A stretch of DNA of 9,978 bases from Paracoccaceae bacterium. Lineage in GTDB: Bacteria; Pseudomonadota; Alphaproteobacteria; Rhodobacterales; Rhodobacteraceae. Below the pieces are notes generated by a model, which worked only from the letters and a program-made list of their open reading frames with translations, had not been told where the DNA came from and made no database searches. Shown here one piece after another: positions 5,899-9,978 of this stretch. The stretch spans positions 1 through 9,978 of the forward strand of contig SLPP01000406.1 in the NCBI GenBank assembly GCA_007131945.1. Direction: 5' to 3'. Position numbers and translations under genes: made by a program. Each line of letters begins with the position of its first letter. The stretch's first letter is position 1.

Positions 5899-7233
5899 TC
5901 AGCAGAGGATGTCGTTGATCACCGCGAAGGCCATCAGCGACAGGATCACCACCAGCCCGAAGGTCATCAGCGCCCCGACCACCCGCTCGTTCGGCGGCCG
6001 GCCGGTCACCGCCTCGTAGGCGTGGAAGACGAGATGCCCGCCGTCGAGGATGGGAATCGGGAAGAGGTTCAGAAGCCCGACCGCGGTCGAGAGCACGGCG
6101 ATGAACCAGATGAAGTTCCAGATCCCGTCCGAGGCCATGGCGCCCGAGACCCGCGCGATGCCGATCGGGCCCGAGAGGTTGCAGGTCGAGATCGCGCCGA
6201 CGACCATGTGGTAGAGCCCGTCGAAGCTGCGCGCGACCACCATCCAGGTCTGCGCCGCGGCCATCGGCAGCACCTCGGCCGGGCCGGGGCGGCGGACCGG
6301 ATGCTCGAAGAAGGCGCCGCTCTCCAGCCCGATCAGCCAGCGCGTCTCGAACCCGCCCTCGGGACGCGGCAGGTCGGTGCGCCGCGGGGTCAGGGTGAGA
6401 TCGATCTCCGCGCCCCCGCGCCAGACGCGCAGGTCGACCGGGCCGCCCTCGGCAGCGCCGACGATGGGGGGCAACTCGCTGAAGGCATGGACCGGCGTCT
6501 CCTCGACGGCGAGGATCACGTCGCCGGCCTGCATGCCGGCATCGCGCGCCGCCGAATTGAGCGAGATGCCGGCGGCGCGCGGCGGCACCGGGAACGGCCC
6601 GTCGAGCACGGCGACGCGGCCCTCGCGCTCGACCGTGTAGGTGACGGCGGGGGCGGGGTCGAGTTCGGCGGCGACGCGGAAGAAATCCGCCAGCGTCTCG
6701 ACCTCGTTGCCCTCGATGGCGAGGATGCGGTCGCCGGGGCGCAGCTCCTGCACCGCCGCCGGCAGCGGGTGGATCTCGCCGACGACGGGCGTGTCCTCGG
6801 CGATGCCGCGGATGCCGAGGAAGAGCGCGAAGACGAGGATCGAGAAGGCGAAGTTGAAGAGCGGCCCCGCCGCGACCGTGGCCGAGCGCGCCCAGAGCGG
6901 CGCGCCGTGCATGCTGCGCCGCCGCTCGGCCTGGTCCATTCGCGACATCGCCTCCTCGTCGGCGCCCGAGGCGGCATTGCTGTCGCCGAGGAACTTGACA
7001 TAGCCGCCGAAGGGCAGCGCCGCGACCTGCCAGCGCGTGCCGCGGCGGTCGATCCGGCTGTAGAGGACCGGGCCGAAACCGATCGAGAAGACCTCGGCAT
7101 GGATGCCCGACCAGCGGCCGACGATGTAATGGCCGTATTCGTGCACCGCCACGATCACCGACAGCGCCACGACGAAGGCGGCGAGCGTGAAGAACAGGTT
7201 GCCGAAACCGGGCAGAAGACCCAACAGGTCCAT
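5899..7233 (-). CDS. rseP: RseP-type site-2 intramembrane zinc metalloprotease
   Basis: RseP cuts substrates within the inner membrane, classically anti-sigma factors after a first periplasmic cut, and also cleared signal peptides. In Rhodobacter sphaeroides an RseP homologue is reported to help remove the anti-sigma factor ChrR. The 444-residue protein has the zinc motif HEYGH (31-35) in the first membrane helix. FGGYVKFLGD (75-84) and a second helix with GPLFNF (123-128) follow. Two tandem PDZ domains occupy roughly 145-220 and 225-300. The C-terminal membrane motif NLFPIPILDGGH (389-400) contains the third zinc ligand Asp397, and a last hydrophobic helix runs at ~418-440. All catalytic residues are intact and the length is normal. 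ATG 7233 has AGGAG six bases upstream, overlapping the dxr stop region. The 10-base gap to dxr indicates one transcript. Confidence 0.96.
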   Translation of the reverse strand: MDLLGLLPGFGNLFFTLAAFVVALSVIVAVHEYGHYIVGRWSGIHAEVFSIGFGPVLYSRIDRRGTRWQVAALPFGGYVKFLGDSNAASGADEEAMSRMDQAERRRSMHGAPLWARSATVAAGPLFNFAFSILVFALFLGIRGIAEDTPVVGEIHPLPAAVQELRPGDRILAIEGNEVETLADFFRVAAELDPAPAVTYTVEREGRVAVLDGPFPVPPRAAGISLNSAARDAGMQAGDVILAVEETPVHAFSELPPIVGAAEGGPVDLRVWRGGAEIDLTLTPRRTDLPRPEGGFETRWLIGLESGAFFEHPVRRPGPAEVLPMAAAQTWMVVARSFDGLYHMVVGAISTCNLSGPIGIARVSGAMASDGIWNFIWFIAVLSTAVGLLNLFPIPILDGGHLVFHAYEAVTGRPPNERVVGALMTFGLVVILSLMAFAVINDILC

Positions 7234-7243
7234 GCAGAACTCC

Positions 7244-8419
7244 TCAGGCGGCGCGACCGCGGGCGCGGATCACCTCGGCGGCGCGACGGCGCGCCTCGGC
7301 GTCGATGGCGAGCACCTCTTGCAGCGACTTTGGGGCATTTCCAAGGCTGCCCCGTGACATGTAGTCCGCGAGCGTATCCTCGACCACGCCGGCCATGTCC
7401 AGAAAGCCGATCTGACCTTCGATGAAATGATCGAGAGCGATCTCCTTGGCGGCGTTGAAGACCGCCCCCGCCGCGCCCCCGATCCGCATCACCTCGCCGG
7501 CCAGCCGCAGCGCCGGATAGCGGCGCAGGTCGGGCGCGGCGAAATCGAGCCGGCCGGCGGCGGCGAGGTCGAGCCGCGCGACCGGCAGCGCGCCCCGGTC
7601 GGGCCAGTTCAGCGCGTAGCCGATCGGGTGGCGCATGTCGGGGCTGCCGAGATGCGCCATCATCGCCCCGTCGCGGAAGCCGACCAGCGCATGAACGAGC
7701 GACTGCGGATGGATCAGGACACGGATCTGGTCCGGGTCGAGGCCGAAGAACTCGCGCGCCTCGATCACCTCCATCGCCTTGTTGAACATCGAGGCCGAGT
7801 CGATGGTGATCCGCTGGCCCATCGCCCAGTTGGGATGCGCGCCGGCATCGGCGACGGTCGCCTGGGCCAGGCGCTCGAGCGGCCAGTCGCGCAGCCCCCC
7901 GCCCGAGGCGGTCAGCGTCACCGTCTCGACCGCGGCGATGTCCTCGCCGACCAGCGCCTGGAAGACCGCCGAATGCTCGCTGTCCACCGGCAGCAGCGTC
8001 GCGCCATGCGCCCGCGCCTCGGCCAGCAGCAGCGGGCCGGCGGTGACCAGGCTTTCCTTGTTGGCCAGCGCCACGATGCAACCCTGCGAGAGCGCGGCGA
8101 AACCCGGCGCCAGACCCGCCGCGCCGACGATCGCCGACATCACCCAGTCGGCCGGGCGGTAGCCGGCCTCGACCACCGCGCCGGGGCCGGCGGCGACCGC
8201 GATGCCCGTGCCGGCCAGCGCCTCCTTCAGCGGGCGGTAGCATTCCTCATGCGCCGTCACCGCCAGTTCGGCGCGGTGCGCGCGGGCGAGCTCGGCCAGC
8301 CGCGCGACCTGCCGCCCGCCGGTCAGCGCGACGACGGCGACATCGTCGCGCCGTGCCAGAAGGTCGAGCGTGCTTTCGCCGACCGACCCCGTCGCCCCGA
8401 AAACCGTGATCCGTCGCAT
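7244..8419 (-). CDS. dxr: 1-deoxy-D-xylulose 5-phosphate reductoisomerase
   Basis: Dxr rearranges and reduces deoxyxylulose 5-phosphate to 2-C-methylerythritol 4-phosphate with NADPH, the committed step of the MEP isoprenoid pathway that feeds UppS. The 391-residue enzyme has the nucleotide-binding GATGSVG (8-14), VALANKESLV (116-125) and the metal ligands Asp146 and Glu148 in VDSEHSAVFQ. The substrate loop TASGGGLRDW (170-179), HPNWAMG (195-201), NKAME (213-217, with Glu217 as the third metal ligand) and IHPQSLVHALV follow, then the helical C-terminal domain. The loop reads GGGLR where many homologues have GGPFR. ATG 8419 comes one base after the cdsA stop, with GCAGG about five bases upstream. 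Its position between cdsA and rseP differs from E. coli, where dxr precedes uppS. Catalytic residues are all present, so function is assigned with high confidence. Confidence 0.97.
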   Translation of the reverse strand: MRRITVFGATGSVGESTLDLLARRDDVAVVALTGGRQVARLAELARAHRAELAVTAHEECYRPLKEALAGTGIAVAAGPGAVVEAGYRPADWVMSAIVGAAGLAPGFAALSQGCIVALANKESLVTAGPLLLAEARAHGATLLPVDSEHSAVFQALVGEDIAAVETVTLTASGGGLRDWPLERLAQATVADAGAHPNWAMGQRITIDSASMFNKAMEVIEAREFFGLDPDQIRVLIHPQSLVHALVGFRDGAMMAHLGSPDMRHPIGYALNWPDRGALPVARLDLAAAGRLDFAAPDLRRYPALRLAGEVMRIGGAAGAVFNAAKEIALDHFIEGQIGFLDMAGVVEDTLADYMSRGSLGNAPKSLQEVLAIDAEARRRAAEVIRARGRAA

Positions 8420-8420
8420 C

Positions 8421-9224
8421 TCAGCCTGCTGCCCCGGCCACCGCGCGGAGCAATCCCAGATTGGCCATCACCAGCGCCACCAGCGCCACGGCGATCATCG
8501 CGTCGAACCGGTCGAGCACGCCGCCATGGCCGGGGATCAGGCTGGAGCTGTCCTTGACCCCCATCCGCCGCTTGATGGCGCTTTCGGCAATGTCGCCCAT
8601 CTGCCCGGCAAAGGCCAGCAGAACCGACAGCACGATCAGCCCCGCCCCGGCGCCGAGCACCGGCATGAAGGCCGCGCCCACCGCCGCGCCCATGACCCAG
8701 CCCGCCACGGTGCCCGACCAGGTCTTCTTCGGGCTGACCCCGGGCCAGAATTTCGGCCCGCCGATCAGCCGCCCGGCGAAATAGCCCGCCACGTCCGAGC
8801 CGATCACGATCAGGATCAGCCACAGCACCCATTCGAGCCCGTAGTCCCACCGCAGCGCGATCAGCCCGTGCGCGGCGAGCAGGATCAGCGCCAGGTAGGC
8901 GCCGAAGATGCGGCCGTCGCGCGGCACGCGGGCCGCGACCAGCGCCGCCGCCGCGACGAGCCCGAGCACCGAGACCCAGCCGCCCCAGGTGTAGGTGAAG
9001 ACCGCGACCAGGATCGCCGCGACGACGCCATGCGCCTCGGCGCGGGCGGGCGGCGCGTCGGGGACCATCATGCGGTAGAGCTCCCAGCCCATCAGGCCGG
9101 CAAGCGCGATGGCCAGCGCGGCGAAGACATGCCCGCCCAGCCAGAGCGCGCCGAGCCCCACCGCCACCATCGCCAGAGCCGAGAGGACACGCGCGCGAAG
9201 ATCCGCGAACCGCGCATCGCTCAT
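8421..9224 (-). CDS. cdsA: Phosphatidate cytidylyltransferase (CDP-diacylglycerol synthase)
   Basis: CdsA makes CDP-diacylglycerol from phosphatidic acid and CTP at the inner membrane, the branch point for all major phospholipids. The 267-residue protein is mostly hydrophobic helices (about seven to eight). The family signature fits exactly at 215-241: SAIKRR, KD, IPGHGG and LDRFD with the metal-binding aspartates. The preceding conserved loop GSDVAGYFAGRLIGGPKFWPGVSPKKTW-like region is also present and carries the SPKKTW motif. The start is ATG 9224, which overlaps the uppS stop as ATGA (9221-9224) and has GGGG about seven bases upstream. The frame is open 90 codons further (to 9494), but that part is an arginine-rich shadow of uppS. 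Tight coupling with uppS and a one-base gap to dxr place it in a single operon. Confidence 0.96.
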   Translation of the reverse strand: MSDARFADLRARVLSALAMVAVGLGALWLGGHVFAALAIALAGLMGWELYRMMVPDAPPARAEAHGVVAAILVAVFTYTWGGWVSVLGLVAAAALVAARVPRDGRIFGAYLALILLAAHGLIALRWDYGLEWVLWLILIVIGSDVAGYFAGRLIGGPKFWPGVSPKKTWSGTVAGWVMGAAVGAAFMPVLGAGAGLIVLSVLLAFAGQMGDIAESAIKRRMGVKDSSSLIPGHGGVLDRFDAMIAVALVALVMANLGLLRAVAGAAG

Positions 9225-9946
9225 GCAGTCACCCCGCCGAAGCGCCGCTCGCGCTGGCCATAGGCCTCGAGCACGCGCTCGAACTCGGCCCGGTCGAATT
9301 CGGGCCAGAGGACCGGGGTGAACGCGTATTCCGAATAGGCCGTCTGCCAGGGCAGGAAATTCGACGAGCGCAGCTCGCCCGAGGTGCGGATGACGAGGTC
9401 GGGATCCGGCAGGTCGTGGGTGTCGAGATGCGCCTCGATCAGCGCCTCGCTCAGCTCCTCCGGGCGCAGCCGGCCGGCGGCGACCTCCGTGCACAGCATC
9501 CGTGTCGCGCGCACGATCTCGTCACGGCCGCCGTAGTTGATCGCCACCGTCATGTGCAGGCGCGTGTTCTGCGCGGTCAGCCCCTCGATCCAGGCGAAGA
9601 GATCCTGCAGCACCGGGCTCAGCCCCGACCGGTCGCCGATGAAGCGCATGCGCACGCCCTGCCGGACAAGCTCTTCCGCCTCGCGCCGGATCGAGCGGGC
9701 GAACATGCCCATCAGCCCCATCACCTCGCGCCGCGACCGGCGCCAGTTCTCGGTCGAGAAGGCATAGACGGTCAGGTACTGCACGCCGAGATCGGGGCAG
9801 GCGCGCACGACTTCCTTCAGCCGGCGCACCCCCTCGCGGTGGCCCATCAGCCGCGGCAGGCCGCGGCCCTGCGCCCAGCGACCGTTGCCGTCCATGATGA
9901 TCGCCACGTGCAGCCCGCGAAGGGCCTTCCTGTCCGCCGTGTTCAA
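9221..9946 (-). CDS. uppS: Undecaprenyl diphosphate synthase (cis-isoprenyl transferase)
   Basis: UppS condenses farnesyl diphosphate with eight isopentenyl diphosphates to form C55 undecaprenyl diphosphate, the lipid carrier for peptidoglycan and other wall polymers. Motifs: HVAIIMDGNGRWA (13-25) with catalytic Asp19 (E. coli Asp26), GHREGVRR (35-42), LTVYAFSTENWRR (58-70), INYGGRDEIV, and DLVIRTSGELR with Arg187 and Arg193, followed by SEYAF with Glu206. These match E. coli Arg194, Arg200 and Glu213. The earliest start codon visible is a TTG at 9946, giving 241 residues. GGACGGGGAC lies upstream as a possible ribosome binding site. However, the frame has no stop between there and the right edge at 9978, so the true start could lie outside the window. 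No in-frame ATG precedes residue 18, which sits inside the conserved motif and cannot be the start. The stop overlaps the cdsA start. Confidence 0.94.
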   Translation of the reverse strand: MNTADRKALRGLHVAIIMDGNGRWAQGRGLPRLMGHREGVRRLKEVVRACPDLGVQYLTVYAFSTENWRRSRREVMGLMGMFARSIRREAEELVRQGVRMRFIGDRSGLSPVLQDLFAWIEGLTAQNTRLHMTVAINYGGRDEIVRATRMLCTEVAAGRLRPEELSEALIEAHLDTHDLPDPDLVIRTSGELRSSNFLPWQTAYSEYAFTPVLWPEFDRAEFERVLEAYGQRERRFGGVTA

Positions 9947-9978
9947 CGCCGCGTCCCCGTCCTGCCTCTGCCCGTACC

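Noticed and set aside
5597..6019. Plus-strand 140-codon frame in the rseP-bamA interval
   Set aside because: It overlaps the small membrane ORF and the rseP end on the other strand and its product is charged low-complexity sequence. The minus-strand 54-codon frame has a better ribosome binding site, GC3 pattern and a coherent membrane helix.
6022..7425. Plus-strand frame of 467 codons opposite rseP
   Set aside because: Same shadow pattern (Arg/Asp/Glu-rich, no motif), whereas the minus strand has HEYGH and NLFPIPILDGG.
7427..8557. Plus-strand frame of 376 codons opposite dxr
   Set aside because: Antisense of a confidently identified enzyme; no domain character of its own.
1..9978. Mobile element, CRISPR, toxin-antitoxin, phage or defence genes
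   Set aside because: None seen on either strand. Composition is even, gene order is conserved and junctions are tight, so there is no sign of an inserted accessory system.

Overview
The window is a GC-rich stretch (roughly 70% G+C by eye) with every gene on the minus strand. Protein wording, the use of LpxI rather than LpxH, and the order uppS-cdsA-dxr-rseP-(small ORF)-bamA-skp-fabZ-lpxA-lpxI-lpxB point to an alphaproteobacterium, most likely of the Rhodobacteraceae/Paracoccaceae. That placement is inference; there is no rRNA or other marker here.

In the direction of transcription (right to left): uppS (undecaprenyl-PP synthase), cdsA (CDP-diacylglycerol synthase), dxr (MEP-pathway reductoisomerase) and rseP (site-2 protease) are packed with overlaps or gaps of 10 bases or less. 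A 390-base interval follows (5509-5898). It holds a 54-codon membrane-protein ORF, a perfect 20-bp palindrome, a 10-bp GC stem-loop, and two promoter candidates; the better one has an exact TTGACA and a 17-base spacer and lies just in front of bamA. Next come bamA and skp (overlapping by one base), a 124-base gap, then fabZ, lpxA, lpxI and the first third of lpxB, which runs off the left edge. The lpxA/lpxI and lpxI/lpxB junctions are 4-base stop/start overlaps.

Together the genes build the cell envelope. Dxr feeds isoprenoid precursors toward UppS, which makes the lipid carrier for peptidoglycan and O-antigen. CdsA supplies CDP-diacylglycerol for phospholipids. BamA and Skp insert and chaperone outer-membrane proteins. 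FabZ elongates the 3-hydroxyacyl chains that LpxA uses, and LpxA, LpxI and LpxB carry out early lipid A steps. RseP cleaves transmembrane substrates, probably anti-sigma factors, in envelope stress signalling.

This is conserved housekeeping DNA. I see no mobile element, CRISPR array, tRNA or rRNA, and no convincing plus-strand gene. The least explained item is the small membrane protein ORF and its flanking dyads. Also notable: lpxD is missing from its usual place between skp and fabZ, and the LpxA acyl-chain ruler position is alanine.
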